From NCBI RefSeq assembly GCF_000743705.1, contig NZ_JQEZ01000003.1, positions 669,123 through 733,122 on the forward strand: a stretch of 64,000 nt of DNA, in the 5' to 3' direction. Source of the DNA: Ruegeria halocynthiae. Its GTDB lineage: Bacteria; Pseudomonadota; Alphaproteobacteria; Rhodobacterales; Rhodobacteraceae. Each line of letters opens with the position of its first letter. The stretch's first letter is position 1. Positions 47,023 to 57,919 of this stretch are shown piece after piece. The position numbers and the translations under genes are program-made. A model generated the notes under the pieces. The model saw only the letters and a list, made by a program, of their open reading frames with translations. It was not told where the DNA came from and ran no database searches.

Positions 47023-48392
47023 GAGGCGTCCTTTCGGTTTTGGCGCATGGCTCGCATCTGCCCCTTGAGCCGTTTGAGGGGGGCAAGGTTCGGGTCATTC
47101 AAATCCGGCAGGTCCGGGCCGCTGGACAGGCGGGGGACGGCGGCATTCCACCAGCTTGGGCCGGACGGGGTGTCGATCCGGTCCGGGCTGGCCAGATGCA
47201 TATCCCGCTGCGCATTGTGCACACACATCGACAAGGGGCCGTTTGCCGTGGCCACCATGAACACGCAGGACGCGCAGCGGTCTTCCTCAAGCGCGTCGGC
47301 GGCCATGAAGTTATGGATGAACACGGACTGTCGCCGCAGGGGGCCGCGCAGCAATCCTGCGCCCAGACGCAGAACGCGCCCCGCCAGATGCACCCCGGCC
47401 CGCAGCGCCAAAAGCGGATTGCGCAGGGCCATACGTTGCGCGCTGTCACGGATGATCAGATGCCCCTCGGTGGATCGGTCCACCCGTTCGAGCGCGGCCA
47501 TCACCCGTTGCGCCAGACGCGGGTTCGACAGGACCGAGACGGCCCGCCCGCCCGCCGTAAGTACGCTGGCATAGCGGTTGCATTTGGAATGTCCAACGGC
47601 GGCAGTGTCGAAATGCAGCGTGGTGCCATACCCCTTCTCTACCGCCCGCATGACGCTGTCCTGCGTGATCGCATCAGGGCGCGCGCGCAACACTCCGCGC
47701 CCGGTATCTGCCTGCATCTGGAACGAGACAAAGGCCACCTCGGGGCGGTCGCGAAAGAACTGCGCCAATGTGGGAAGGTCGGCGAAGTTACCCTCAAAAA
47801 CAGTGGTGTTGAACAGAATACGCAACCCCAACCCGCGCGCGTGGCGGATATAAGCGCGGCGCACGATGTTCAGATCAGCCTCACAGTGGAAATCCTTGCG
47901 TTCCTGCGTCATGTCGACGTGAAACGCCACATCGTCCAACCCCGCCGCCGCCAGCCGAGTCAGAAACGCCCGGTTGGCGCGAACGCCGTTGGTCATCAGG
48001 CACGATCGCATACCCAGCCGGTGAATTTCGCGACACAGCGCCTCAAGGTCTTCGATCTTGCGCAGCGTCGGGTCGCCCCCCGTCAACTGCACGGAAACCC
48101 CGGGGCCATAATGGCTGTGGATCGTGGCGAGCCGCGCAAACAGCACCGACAACGGCGGATCATAGGTCATCTCGGCCCGGTCCGAGAGGTAACACAGCGT
48201 ACAATCCAGATTGCAGCGCTGGGTGACCTCAAGCGCGACACAGGCGATGGGATAGAACCGCCCCGCCGTCTGGCCCGCGCCGTATTCGCCGCAGCCTTGT
48301 AACCCGCCGCGCAGGGGCGCGCGACGGTCAGTGCCTGTAAATTTGCGCCCAGCGGGGGCGATCCGGGGAATGCCTGAAGCGATGTCTTTCAT
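47019..48392 (-). CDS. Radical SAM enzyme with a Cys-rich C-terminal region
   Basis: The iron-sulfur and SAM motif is CNLDCTLC (CxxxCxxC) near residue 61, after a 50-residue lead. The glycine-rich SAM-binding stretch VQLTGGDPTLRKIEDLE follows near 102, and MTNGVRANRAFLTRLAAAG and NTTVFEGNFADLPTLAQFF complete the TIM-barrel core. The C-terminal part (about 300-457) contains CASCVFMV and SMCVHNAQRD, a Cys-x2-Cys followed by another Cys, which may bind a second iron-sulfur cluster. No peptide substrate gene is visible. The DUF547 lipoprotein gene is coupled behind it. I do not recognise a named subfamily. Confidence 0.85.
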   Translation of the reverse strand: MKDIASGIPRIAPAGRKFTGTDRRAPLRGGLQGCGEYGAGQTAGRFYPIACVALEVTQRCNLDCTLCYLSDRAEMTYDPPLSVLFARLATIHSHYGPGVSVQLTGGDPTLRKIEDLEALCREIHRLGMRSCLMTNGVRANRAFLTRLAAAGLDDVAFHVDMTQERKDFHCEADLNIVRRAYIRHARGLGLRILFNTTVFEGNFADLPTLAQFFRDRPEVAFVSFQMQADTGRGVLRARPDAITQDSVMRAVEKGYGTTLHFDTAAVGHSKCNRYASVLTAGGRAVSVLSNPRLAQRVMAALERVDRSTEGHLIIRDSAQRMALRNPLLALRAGVHLAGRVLRLGAGLLRGPLRRQSVFIHNFMAADALEEDRCASCVFMVATANGPLSMCVHNAQRDMHLASPDRIDTPSGPSWWNAAVPRLSSGPDLPDLNDPNLAPLKRLKGQMRAMRQNRKDAS

Positions 48393-48549
48393 GACTTCAA
48401 GCTAAAGGGGCGGGTTCGCGCGAACTACGCCCCCTCACGGGAAGTTGTCGAAAGATGAGGGAGGGTGTTATCCGCCGGGCGGAGGCGTCAAATTTTCGCC
48501 TCAAAATGAAACTACTCAACCTGAATTGGACAAAGAGATTGGATGGCGT

Positions 48550-49227
48550 ATGACGCGACGGGCGGCTTTGCTGGTAGACGGGGACAATGTCAGTGCGGCC
48601 TATCAGGACGATATTCACAAGATCGGTACACAGTTCGGAAGACTCGACATAGTGCGGGTTTTTCTGAACGCCCAGATCAACTCGCTCTGGCATGATGCAA
48701 CTGCTTACCGGCTGGTCCATACCGGAACCGGCAAGAATGCCACCGATCTAATGCTGGCTATCGACGCTATGGAATTCGCATTGCGCGGAAACATTGAGGT
48801 CATGGTTATCGCCAGCTCCGATGGCGATTTTGTACATCTGCACCATCGTTTGCGGGAATACGGATTAACCACTGTAGGGATCGGCGAAGCCAAAGCTCCG
48901 GGCGGTATTCGTGGTGCCTGTTCCGAATTTATCGAGCTTTCTTTCGCACCGATTCGCAAACAGGTCACCCCGGCAAATGGGGCCGGCAAAGACCTTGATT
49001 GCAAAATCAGGAAAATCATCGCCGCTAACAGTGTGAATGGTGCCGGGATGCGACTGACCATTCTGGGGGCGAAAATGCATCGCCAGCACAGCATCAAGAT
49101 CAGTGAACACAAAGAGCGCACTTGGCGGGGTTACCTGTCCGCCAGACCCAATCTATACGATCTGGACCCGGCAGGGCCGGATGCCCATGTGCGTTTCAAA
49201 CCTGAAGGCTTCGCGCGTCAGCCTTAG
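48550..49227 (+). CDS. NYN-domain putative RNA-binding or nuclease protein with OST-HTH/LOTUS-like tail
   Basis: This 225-residue protein starts with a NYN domain of the PIN-like nuclease fold: [17 protein letters not shown] with the first Asp residues, [18 protein letters not shown] with the central Asp, and [20 protein letters not shown] with SSDGDF, the C-terminal acidic residues. The arrangement of four Asp fits metal-dependent RNA cleavage. The C-terminal 70 residues ([20 protein letters not shown] to [11 protein letters not shown]) look like a winged helix of the OST-HTH/LOTUS type that binds RNA. The start ATG at 48550 is inferred from the domain boundary. It is convergent with rppH and stands alone. 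Confidence 0.82.
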   Translation: MTRRAALLVDGDNVSAAYQDDIHKIGTQFGRLDIVRVFLNAQINSLWHDATAYRLVHTGTGKNATDLMLAIDAMEFALRGNIEVMVIASSDGDFVHLHHRLREYGLTTVGIGEAKAPGGIRGACSEFIELSFAPIRKQVTPANGAGKDLDCKIRKIIAANSVNGAGMRLTILGAKMHRQHSIKISEHKERTWRGYLSARPNLYDLDPAGPDAHVRFKPEGFARQP

Positions 49228-49709
49228 CCGAGATAATCAGCAAATGCCGCAACCACCCTTTCATATACCTCGCGCTTGAAGGGTACGATTTCCGCGACCA
49301 GACGGGATGGGTCCTGCCATTTCCAACGGGTGAATTCGGGGTGTTCGGTCTGGATGTTGATCTGCTCGTCACGGCCATTGAACCGCAGCAGGAACCATTT
49401 CTGTTCCTGCCCGCGATAGCGGCCTTTCCAGATTTTGGGCACGATGTCATGCGGCAGGTCATAGGGCAGCCAGCCGTCGGTCTCGGCCACGACCTCAACC
49501 AGATCAGAGGTGACACCGGTTTCCTCCCACAGCTCACGCAGGGCCGCATCGCGGGGGGCTTCGCCTTTGTCCACGCCGCCCTGTGGCATCTGCCAGGCAT
49601 CCGCGTGGCGGTCATTGCGCTGGCCCACAAAAATCCTGCCCTCGGCATTCATCAGCATCAGCCCGACGCAGGGGCGATAGGGCAATCGGGCGATCTGATC
49701 CGGGGTCAT
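49224..49709 (-). CDS. rppH: RNA pyrophosphohydrolase
   Basis: RppH removes pyrophosphate from the 5' end of mRNAs and so starts RNase E-dependent decay. The Nudix box [20 protein letters not shown], with TGV following, lies near residue 38 and fits Gx5Ex7REUxEEx[12 protein letters not shown] and KWFLLRFNG are further family stretches. The 161-residue length is typical. The ATG at 49709 has GAGG 10 bases upstream; an in-frame ATG 12 bases earlier has no such site. It overlaps the end of the NYN gene on the other strand by 4 bases. Confidence 0.93.
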   Translation of the reverse strand: MTPDQIARLPYRPCVGLMLMNAEGRIFVGQRNDRHADAWQMPQGGVDKGEAPRDAALRELWEETGVTSDLVEVVAETDGWLPYDLPHDIVPKIWKGRYRGQEQKWFLLRFNGRDEQINIQTEHPEFTRWKWQDPSRLVAEIVPFKREVYERVVAAFADYLG

Positions 49710-49781
49710 GCGCGGCCTCATAAATGTGATACGGAATGTCTGTACCAAGCGTCGCTGCGGCCGCAAAGGGGGTGACGTTAG

Positions 49782-51875
<2,094 letters not shown>

Positions 51876-51883
51876 TCGGGCTG

Positions 51884-51903
51884 ACCCGGTGCAAACCGGG
51901 TCA
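51884..51903. terminator. Hairpin after the FadH-type gene
   Basis: GACCCGGT (51884-51891) pairs perfectly with ACCGGGTC (51896-51903) around GCAA, a stable GNRA tetraloop. No T-run follows, so it may stabilise or attenuate rather than end transcription. Confidence 0.45.
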
Positions 51904-51981
51904 AACCCTTGCAAAAACGCCCGCCCTGTCGTGAACTCATGCGGTGAATGCCCCACCCGGGGCCATTAACTGCATGAGGCG

Positions 51982-53265
51982 ATGGCCAAACAACCGAACC
52001 AGTCTGATCAACGCAATGTCCCACTGATGACCGGGCAAGGCGCGCTGTCGGTCATGGCCTGGTCCATGGCCAGCCCGCCCATCGCTTTGACCTTTCTGGC
52101 CGTGTCGATGGAGTTGCCGATCTTTCTGGCCGGGATGCTTGTCTCTATCCGCCATGCCGCCGGAACGATTGCCGACCTGCTGACCCCAAGCGCGATCGCC
52201 AATCTGCCGCGCAAAAAGACGATGCTGGCGCGGTTGGATCTGACCATGGCCGCCTGTTTCATCGCCGTGATCCTTGTGGTGCTGAATGGCGGCAAATCGA
52301 CAATTGTGCTGGCATTTGTGGTGGGCATCTTTGTGATTGGCGTTCTGGAAGAGATCAAAAGCCTGATGATCCTGGAATTTCTGGGCGACAACTTGCGCTC
52401 GGAAGATCGGATGCGGGTCAGTTATTGGCAAAAGGCCATCGGAGGCGCGGCGACCATCGCCGTTGTCCTGCTGCTGCATCAGCTGTCCAAAGACGCCCCT
52501 GCCCTGACCCGGCACAGTTTGGTTGTGGGGTTTGGGGCCGTCTGCTTTGCCCTGTCCGCCCTTGTCGTGATTACCCTGCACGAAAATGTCAGTGAGAAAG
52601 ACGCGGCCAGCCAACCAGTCCGGGCGCATTCGACGCGGGACTTCTGGCGCAACGCCGCCTCGCTTTTGTCCGAGACATGGTTTCGGAAGTACATCCTTGT
52701 CCGACTGGCCTTTGTGCTGGCCGGGCTGTCGGTGCCATTTTTCGCCCTGATCGCGGCCGAGGCGCATCACCGTTCGGCCAGCGGCCTGACCGCTCTGGTC
52801 GCATCTTCTGCGGCGGCGCTGCTGGTCGCGGCCCCGATGTGGCGTGCCCTGAACAGGGTTTCGACCCGGTTGGTCATGATCGCCAGCTCGGTGATGGTGG
52901 CGGTGGCAGGGCTGTGTCTGATTGTCCTGCACGCAAAGGGGTTGGACCACACCATTCACCTGCACGCTGTGTCCCTGTTTGTTGCGACCATCGCCGTCAC
53001 CGGGCTGGGCAGTGCGCGCACGCTGTATTTCATGGATATCGCCCCAGCTGACCAAAGGATCGCGGCTCAGGCTGTTTCGAAAACCATTGCGCGCCTGGCA
53101 ATCATTGTGTTTTCGGCAGGGCTGGCGGCGGTTGCACATGCCAACAACGTCACCTGGGCCGTTCTTGTCATCGCATTGGGAAGTTTTCTGGCAATCTTTG
53201 TGATTCTCACGCTTGTGGACGCGCCGGATAAATCAGACGCGCTGAATCACAAAGTTTCCTCGTGA
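51982..53265 (+). CDS. MFS-family transporter
   Basis: This 427-residue membrane protein has about 12 hydrophobic segments in two halves joined by a hydrophilic loop near residues 195-215 (HENVSEKDAASQPVRAHSTR). The family label rests on topology and on charged loops such as ANLPRKKTMLARLD between helices 2 and 3, a position where the MFS motif A usually lies. No substrate can be assigned. GAGG lies just before the start. It follows the FadH-type gene by about 100 bases. Confidence 0.75.
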   Translation: MAKQPNQSDQRNVPLMTGQGALSVMAWSMASPPIALTFLAVSMELPIFLAGMLVSIRHAAGTIADLLTPSAIANLPRKKTMLARLDLTMAACFIAVILVVLNGGKSTIVLAFVVGIFVIGVLEEIKSLMILEFLGDNLRSEDRMRVSYWQKAIGGAATIAVVLLLHQLSKDAPALTRHSLVVGFGAVCFALSALVVITLHENVSEKDAASQPVRAHSTRDFWRNAASLLSETWFRKYILVRLAFVLAGLSVPFFALIAAEAHHRSASGLTALVASSAAALLVAAPMWRALNRVSTRLVMIASSVMVAVAGLCLIVLHAKGLDHTIHLHAVSLFVATIAVTGLGSARTLYFMDIAPADQRIAAQAVSKTIARLAIIVFSAGLAAVAHANNVTWAVLVIALGSFLAIFVILTLVDAPDKSDALNHKVSS

Positions 53266-53311
53266 CGGCAACCAGCCGCCTGTCAGGAATGCGCAAATTC
53301 ATAAGGTCAGG

Positions 53312-53752
53312 TTACTCGACAGTGATGGTAATCACCTCGGACGTAATCGGCGTAGCATGTGGAACGTGGCCCGCATCGCCCAGCACCAGTTGCAGGGTGT
53401 GTTCGCCGGGGGCAAGCTCCAGCGTCACCTCGGTCTGGCCGCCGCCGAAATGCAAGTGATTGTCGTCTGAGGGCAGGCCATAAGCCAGCTCATCCGCGCC
53501 GTCCTCGCCCTGACCCAAGGGCGGGCGGTCGATCAGCAGATGGTGATGGCCGGTATTTTCCGCCTCGGTCCCGGCGGGGGCCACACCCATACCGCTAAGA
53601 CCAAAGACCACAGTCACGGGCGATTGGACGGTGTCACCATCGGCCAGATTCGCAAAATAGACCTTCGCGTCGGGGTTCGATGGAGTCTCGCCCCCAGCCA
53701 GGGCGAGGGTTGCGGAAAGGGTTAGGGCAATGATGGCGAAAAAGGCTTTCAT
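53312..53752 (-). CDS. DUF4399 exported protein
   Basis: This 146-residue protein has a signal peptide (MKAFFAIIALTLSATLALA). The mature part carries the DUF4399 pattern: AKVYFANLADGDTVQSPVTV, FGLSGMGVAPAGTEAENTGH and HHLLIDRPP, with LAPGEHTLQLVLGDAGHVPH near the end. The cluster of His residues suggests metal binding in the periplasm, but I know of no function. The ATG at 53752 has a strong GGAGGAG site. It is convergent with the MFS gene. Confidence 0.83.
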   Translation of the reverse strand: MKAFFAIIALTLSATLALAGGETPSNPDAKVYFANLADGDTVQSPVTVVFGLSGMGVAPAGTEAENTGHHHLLIDRPPLGQGEDGADELAYGLPSDDNHLHFGGGQTEVTLELAPGEHTLQLVLGDAGHVPHATPITSEVITITVE

Positions 53753-53980
53753 GATCTCCTCCGTGGTCACAAATTTGCCATTCTCACCATAGCATATCTG
53801 CATCAATGAACCCAAAATCCTTCCCTTTCCGGGCTTGTGACCGTTTAGGAAACCACTGTTTCCGCGTTTCCCATCTGCAAACGATCCGATTTAAATCCCT
53901 GATATTATCCCATGTCTGCCCCGTTTCCGCCCAGATTGGTTGTCACAGTCAGGCAAAGACCAAGCACCCGGGGAACGAGA

Positions 53981-54886
53981 ATGGATCGACTTACCGAAAT
54001 GGAAGCCTTTGCCAATGTGGTGGACCAGGGTGGCTTCACCGATGCGGCCAAGAAGATGGGCATCTCCAAATCGGCCGTGTCAAAGCACGTTTCCAGCCTT
54101 GAGGCCCGGCTGGGTGCGCGGCTGCTGAACCGAACCACACGCCGTGTATCCCCGACCGAGATCGGGCTGGCCTATTACGACCGCGCGCGCCGCGTTCTGA
54201 ATGACGCGGGCGAAGCAGATGCATTGGTCACGTCGATGCAATCGGCCCCGTCGGGCCTGTTGCGGATCAGCGTGGCCACCGATTTCGGGGTGAATCACCT
54301 GTCTCCGGTCTTGTCCGAGTTTCTGGCGGTTTATCCCGACATCACCGTGAACATGGTGTTGAACAATCGCTATGTCGAACTGATTTCCGAAGGGTTTGAC
54401 GTGGCCGTACGCATTGGCGAGCTGGAAGACAGCACCCTGCGCGCCCGCAAGCTGACCGAAACCGTCAAGCGCATGGTCGCCGCCCCCAGCTATATCGACA
54501 AATTCGGACGCCCCCAGAAGATCGACGACCTGAACGAACACAAGCTGCTGCATTACTCCAGCCAGTCCTCGGGCAATGTGTGGAAACTGACCGCACCTTC
54601 GGGTGAAAAACGTCAGGTCCGCACCGCTGGCTGGCTAAGCGTCAATGACGGCCAGTCGCTGCTGAACGCCGCCATTTCGGGCCTTGGGATCGCGCATCTG
54701 CCCAGTTACCTATACGCGGATGCCCTGAAATCGGGCGAGGTGCTGGACGCCATGCCATCGCTGCCTGACGAGGTGCAAGGCGTATATGCCGTCTACCCGC
54801 CTGGCCGCTTTACGCAGCCCAAAGTGCGCGCATTCATTGATTTTCTGGTCGAATCCTTCAACGAAAAGGGTCCGATGGACTGGTGA
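53981..54886 (+). CDS. LysR-family transcriptional regulator
   Basis: This 301-residue regulator starts with the LysR winged helix (MEAFANVVDQGGFTDAAKKM and KSAVSKHVSSLEARLGARLL, followed by NRTTRRVSPTE). The C-terminal domain has the two-lobe effector fold (GLLRISVATDFGVNHLSPVL, VRIGELEDSTLRARKL). It is of the CrgA/DmlR-like type. It is divergent from the DUF4399 gene across about 230 bases; the target is not evident. A terminator follows. Confidence 0.9.
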   Translation: MDRLTEMEAFANVVDQGGFTDAAKKMGISKSAVSKHVSSLEARLGARLLNRTTRRVSPTEIGLAYYDRARRVLNDAGEADALVTSMQSAPSGLLRISVATDFGVNHLSPVLSEFLAVYPDITVNMVLNNRYVELISEGFDVAVRIGELEDSTLRARKLTETVKRMVAAPSYIDKFGRPQKIDDLNEHKLLHYSSQSSGNVWKLTAPSGEKRQVRTAGWLSVNDGQSLLNAAISGLGIAHLPSYLYADALKSGEVLDAMPSLPDEVQGVYAVYPPGRFTQPKVRAFIDFLVESFNEKGPMDW

Positions 54887-54910
54887 ATTCTCTGCGGTGA
54901 AACTTGAACG

Positions 54911-54940
54911 GCCCGCGCCTGATTGTGCGGGTCTTTTTTT
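54911..54940 (+). terminator. Intrinsic terminator after the LysR gene
   Basis: CCCGCGC (54912-54918) pairs with GTGCGGG (54925-54931), with one G-T pair, followed by seven or more T. It ends the regulator transcript before the convergent OmpA-like gene. Confidence 0.8.
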
Positions 54941-54951
54941 GTTGTTTGAAA

Positions 54952-55857
54952 TCAGTTGACCAGCAGAACCGCTTCGACCCGGCGGTTCAGGTCGCGACCC
55001 TCAGGCGTGGCGTTTGAGGTGATTGGCGCAAGATAGCCAATGCCCCGCGCCTCAACCCGGTCGGCGGCGACGCCGTATTTTTCGATCAGCCGGGCCCGCA
55101 CAGCCTGCGCCCGGCCGGTGCTGACCGAGATATTCGCCTCAAGCCCGCCGGTGTCATCGGTATTGCCGACCAGCGCCAGCCGCATGTCCGGATTGTCCTT
55201 CAGAAAGTCGGCCAGCAATTCCAGGGATGCAAAAGGCCCGTCGCCCAGCGTAATCTCACCCGTACGGAAATGCAGATCGGCCAGAATAGCATGACCATCC
55301 TGCGTGAGCCCACTCAACAGGTCATCGGATCGGGTAACGGGTTCTTCGATAACCAGAGGTGGCGGCGGGGTAACAGTATCCACCGGCGAAACCCGGATCA
55401 TCTGCACATAGCCATCGGGGGGATTGCGGCTGACCAGCAGGCTCAGGGCTTCGCCGTCTCTGGCCGCGGACAAAAAGCGATAGTCCTGAATGGCCACATA
55501 CATATCCGGGGTCGGGACCACCTCGGTTCCAAAACGGAAATCGAACCCGCCGCAGGTGCGCGCCGCGCATTCGAACAGAATCTCGAACCCCTGCGCAACT
55601 ATCTGACTGCGCAGTGGAGCCAGCAGTTGCAGCGTGGTGCTGGACCCGGCCTGTAGCCGCCAGGTGATCCGCTCAACCCGCCCTTCCATCGCGCGCGCGG
55701 GCACGCGACCATCGGCAAACGGGCCGGTTGGCAGGTCGTAGCTGTCCAGCGGGCTGGTGCGATCGCTAAGCTGACGCGACCCGACGGGCAGCGTCATATC
55801 CTGCGCGGCAACCGGCGCAGACAAGAACAACAGGCAAAGTGCGGCGTATCGGATCAT
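54952..55857 (-). CDS. OmpA-family peptidoglycan-binding protein
   Basis: This 301-residue protein has a signal peptide (MIRYAALCLLFLSAPVAA) and a C-terminal OmpA-like domain (about 185-301) with ILADLHFRTGEITLGDGPFA, LALVGNTDDTGGLEANISVS and GRAQAVRARLIEKYGVAADR. The latter matches the peptidoglycan-binding helix region. The middle part (VQMIRVSPVDTVTPPPP) contains a Pro-rich linker. The N-terminal domain is unrecognised and has a Cys pair (FECAARTCGGFDFRFG) that may form a disulfide. It is the last gene of a four-gene overlapping series and overlaps the AhpD-like gene by 4 bases. Confidence 0.87.
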   Translation of the reverse strand: MIRYAALCLLFLSAPVAAQDMTLPVGSRQLSDRTSPLDSYDLPTGPFADGRVPARAMEGRVERITWRLQAGSSTTLQLLAPLRSQIVAQGFEILFECAARTCGGFDFRFGTEVVPTPDMYVAIQDYRFLSAARDGEALSLLVSRNPPDGYVQMIRVSPVDTVTPPPPLVIEEPVTRSDDLLSGLTQDGHAILADLHFRTGEITLGDGPFASLELLADFLKDNPDMRLALVGNTDDTGGLEANISVSTGRAQAVRARLIEKYGVAADRVEARGIGYLAPITSNATPEGRDLNRRVEAVLLVN

Positions 55858-56426
55858 CGGGCTTGCGTATGATACTCTTTGTTCGGGGTCATCGCGGTGG
55901 CGCTGGCCACCCGGTTGGACATATTGAAAAATCCGGCCACATTGGCAATGTCCCAAACGTCGCGGTCGGTAAAACCCACATCGCGCAGGTGCTGGCGGTC
56001 GGGCTCTTCAATCTCGGCGCTGGCGGTGGTCATTTGCGCCGCAAAATCCAGCATCGCGCGCTGGCGATTCGTGAGCGGGGCAACCCGGTAGTTCATCACC
56101 AGCATCTCTCCCAATTGCGGATTGCCCGACAGTTGCCGCACTGCAGCGCCATGGGCGACCAGACAGTAAAAGCACTTGTTGATCGCCGACACGACAACAG
56201 CAATCATTTCACGTTCCAGTTTGCTCAGCCCGCTATCGGCCAGCATCAGGTCATTGTACATCGCGGTAAACGTGTTCAGCTTGTCGATATCAAAGGCATT
56301 GGCCGCCAGCACATTCGGCACGAAACCCAGTTTTTCAACGCAAATGTCAAAATACTTTTGGGTTTCGGGCGGCAGCGGGTCGACCATCGGCAGGTCCAGC
56401 GCGGTGGGCATCGGTTGATCGGTCAC
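55854..56426 (-). CDS. AhpD-like peroxidase-related protein (carboxymuconolactone decarboxylase family)
   Basis: This 190-residue protein has the AhpD-type redox motif CFYCLVAHG (CxxC with the downstream His) near residue 80, in SAINKCFYC. The helical stretch LSKLEREMIAVVVSA precedes it, as in AhpD, which acts as a disulfide reductase in peroxide reduction. The start is a GTG at 56426 that overlaps the stop of the GNAT gene (GTGA); an ATG five codons later is an alternative. It sits between a GNAT gene and an OmpA-like gene. Confidence 0.88.
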   Translation of the reverse strand: MTDQPMPTALDLPMVDPLPPETQKYFDICVEKLGFVPNVLAANAFDIDKLNTFTAMYNDLMLADSGLSKLEREMIAVVVSAINKCFYCLVAHGAAVRQLSGNPQLGEMLVMNYRVAPLTNRQRAMLDFAAQMTTASAEIEEPDRQHLRDVGFTDRDVWDIANVAGFFNMSNRVASATAMTPNKEYHTQAR

Positions 56427-57151
56427 GTTGGCTTTTCTCCTTGGGCAAGCTGACGGTAGTGGTATTCTCCGGCATTCGCCATCCCAAGCGCCCGATAAAG
56501 ACCATTCGCCCCAGCGTTTGCCTTGGTGCAGATCACGCTGAGGGTATGCGCCCCCTGATCCCGCGCCCAAAGCGCCGCCGCGCGCATGGCCCATTGACCC
56601 AGACCCTGACGGCGATGTTCGGGCAGAATTTCCAGCGCGTGAACCATCGCGGTTCCCGCATGAACAGCAACAAAAGCCGTTCCTGCGGGGTGATCGGTAC
56701 GGCGCAGCAGCAATCCTGTCTTTGGGCCTGCTGCCCGCCCCATGACCGCCAACCGACCAGGGCCAATGCCGCCCTGTGCCCAGATTTCCGCCATGATCGC
56801 CAACGGGGGCCAGATCGGAAAGGCGGTGACAGGGGGCAGTGGGATATCGGTCAGATCACCAACAGAGCAGGAATAGATATTGACCGGATCAAGGATGTCA
56901 TAACCACGGTCGGCAAGCTGACTGTCCATCGCCTCATCCCCCGGGTGCAGGCAAAAGATGCGTTTCTGCCCCATTGCCAGCATCGCGGCTTCGGCGGCGT
57001 CGATATCGGTGCCGGTCGCGGGGCTCAGCGCATTGGCCGCCGACACGCGCGAGCCACCGCCCAACCCCTGCCGCAGCTGAAACGGGCCCAGGCGCTCATA
57101 CCGTGCGGCAGGCCAGGTGCCGTCAACGACATCGGCCCAGGTGACGCTCAC
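56423..57151 (-). CDS. GNAT-family N-acetyltransferase
   Basis: This 242-residue protein contains a GNAT domain in its C-terminal half: AMVHALEILPEHRRQGLGQW is the acetyl-CoA-binding strand and Q/RxxGxG loop, followed by AAALWARDQGAHTLSVICTK and NAGANGLYRALGMANAGEYHY. The N-terminal 110 residues have a related but degenerate fold. The acceptor is unknown. The start is a GTG overlapping the preceding stop codon by 4 bases, and its end overlaps the next start. Confidence 0.87.
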   Translation of the reverse strand: MSVTWADVVDGTWPAARYERLGPFQLRQGLGGGSRVSAANALSPATGTDIDAAEAAMLAMGQKRIFCLHPGDEAMDSQLADRGYDILDPVNIYSCSVGDLTDIPLPPVTAFPIWPPLAIMAEIWAQGGIGPGRLAVMGRAAGPKTGLLLRRTDHPAGTAFVAVHAGTAMVHALEILPEHRRQGLGQWAMRAAALWARDQGAHTLSVICTKANAGANGLYRALGMANAGEYHYRQLAQGEKPT

Positions 57152-57870
57152 AGATCAAGTTCTTTCGCAAGCCGGGTGGTCGCGGCGTCGATCCGCGCCC
57201 CGTCTGTGCCGCGCACCACCACATTGGCCCCGAACACACCGTTCAGCTGGAACGGATAGCACCCGATGGACAGATCGTCGAAATCCGCGGCAAGCGTGGA
57301 CAAGGTGGCGGCGATATCGCCTTCGCCCCGATCCACCCGCAGGGTCTGCGACAGCATCGGGCTGCCGCCGGTCAGGGTGGGCAAGACACTCGCGACCATG
57401 GCCTGAAAAACGGCGGGGATTCCTGCCATCACATGCACATTCACAAGGGTGAACCCCGGCGCGGTCGAGACCGGGTTTTCAATCAGCGCAGCCCCTTCGG
57501 GGATACGCGCCATGCGCAAGCGGGCGGCGTTCAGCTCCAGCCCCGAGTTCTGATAATGCGCCTCAAGCAAAGACCGGGCATCAGCGCGTACGTCAATGGC
57601 GGCACCAAAGGCCCGCGCGATACAATCTGCGGTGATGTCGTCATGGGTCGGCCCGATCCCGCCGCTGGTGAACACATGGTCATAGGTTTTCGACAATGCG
57701 CTGACGGCAGCCTCAATCGCGGGGGCGTCGTCGCTGACGACGCGGACCTCTTTCAGGTCGATGCCCTGTTTGGTCAGTTCCTGCGCAAGATGGTGCATAT
57801 TGGCGTCGCGGGTGCTGCCGGACAGGATCTCATCCCCGATCACCAGCATTGCTGCGGTTGGATTGGCCAT
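57148..57870 (-). CDS. CinA-like molybdopterin-binding-domain protein
   Basis: This 240-residue protein consists of the N-terminal MoaB/MogA-type domain found in CinA proteins. The start MANPTAAMLVIGDEILSGST and the motif TSGGIGPTHDDITADCIARA are typical. The C-terminal CinA amidase domain is absent, so nicotinamide-nucleotide amidase activity is not expected; pyrophosphatase activity of the N-terminal type is possible. It is the first gene of a four-gene series with 4-base overlaps. Confidence 0.88.
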   Translation of the reverse strand: MANPTAAMLVIGDEILSGSTRDANMHHLAQELTKQGIDLKEVRVVSDDAPAIEAAVSALSKTYDHVFTSGGIGPTHDDITADCIARAFGAAIDVRADARSLLEAHYQNSGLELNAARLRMARIPEGAALIENPVSTAPGFTLVNVHVMAGIPAVFQAMVASVLPTLTGGSPMLSQTLRVDRGEGDIAATLSTLAADFDDLSIGCYPFQLNGVFGANVVVRGTDGARIDAATTRLAKELDL

Positions 57871-57919
57871 GGCGCTCTCCCTCTTGATCGACTGTTAGGG
57901 CAGGTATAGGCCGTGACCC

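Noticed and set aside
51937-53139. A 400-residue frame on the minus strand opposite the MFS gene.
   Set aside because: It is Gln/His/Arg-rich without motifs, while the plus-strand frame has regular membrane segments.
54952-57870. Reading the CinA-like gene as a competence operon.
   Set aside because: The amidase domain is missing and no recA or competence gene is nearby.
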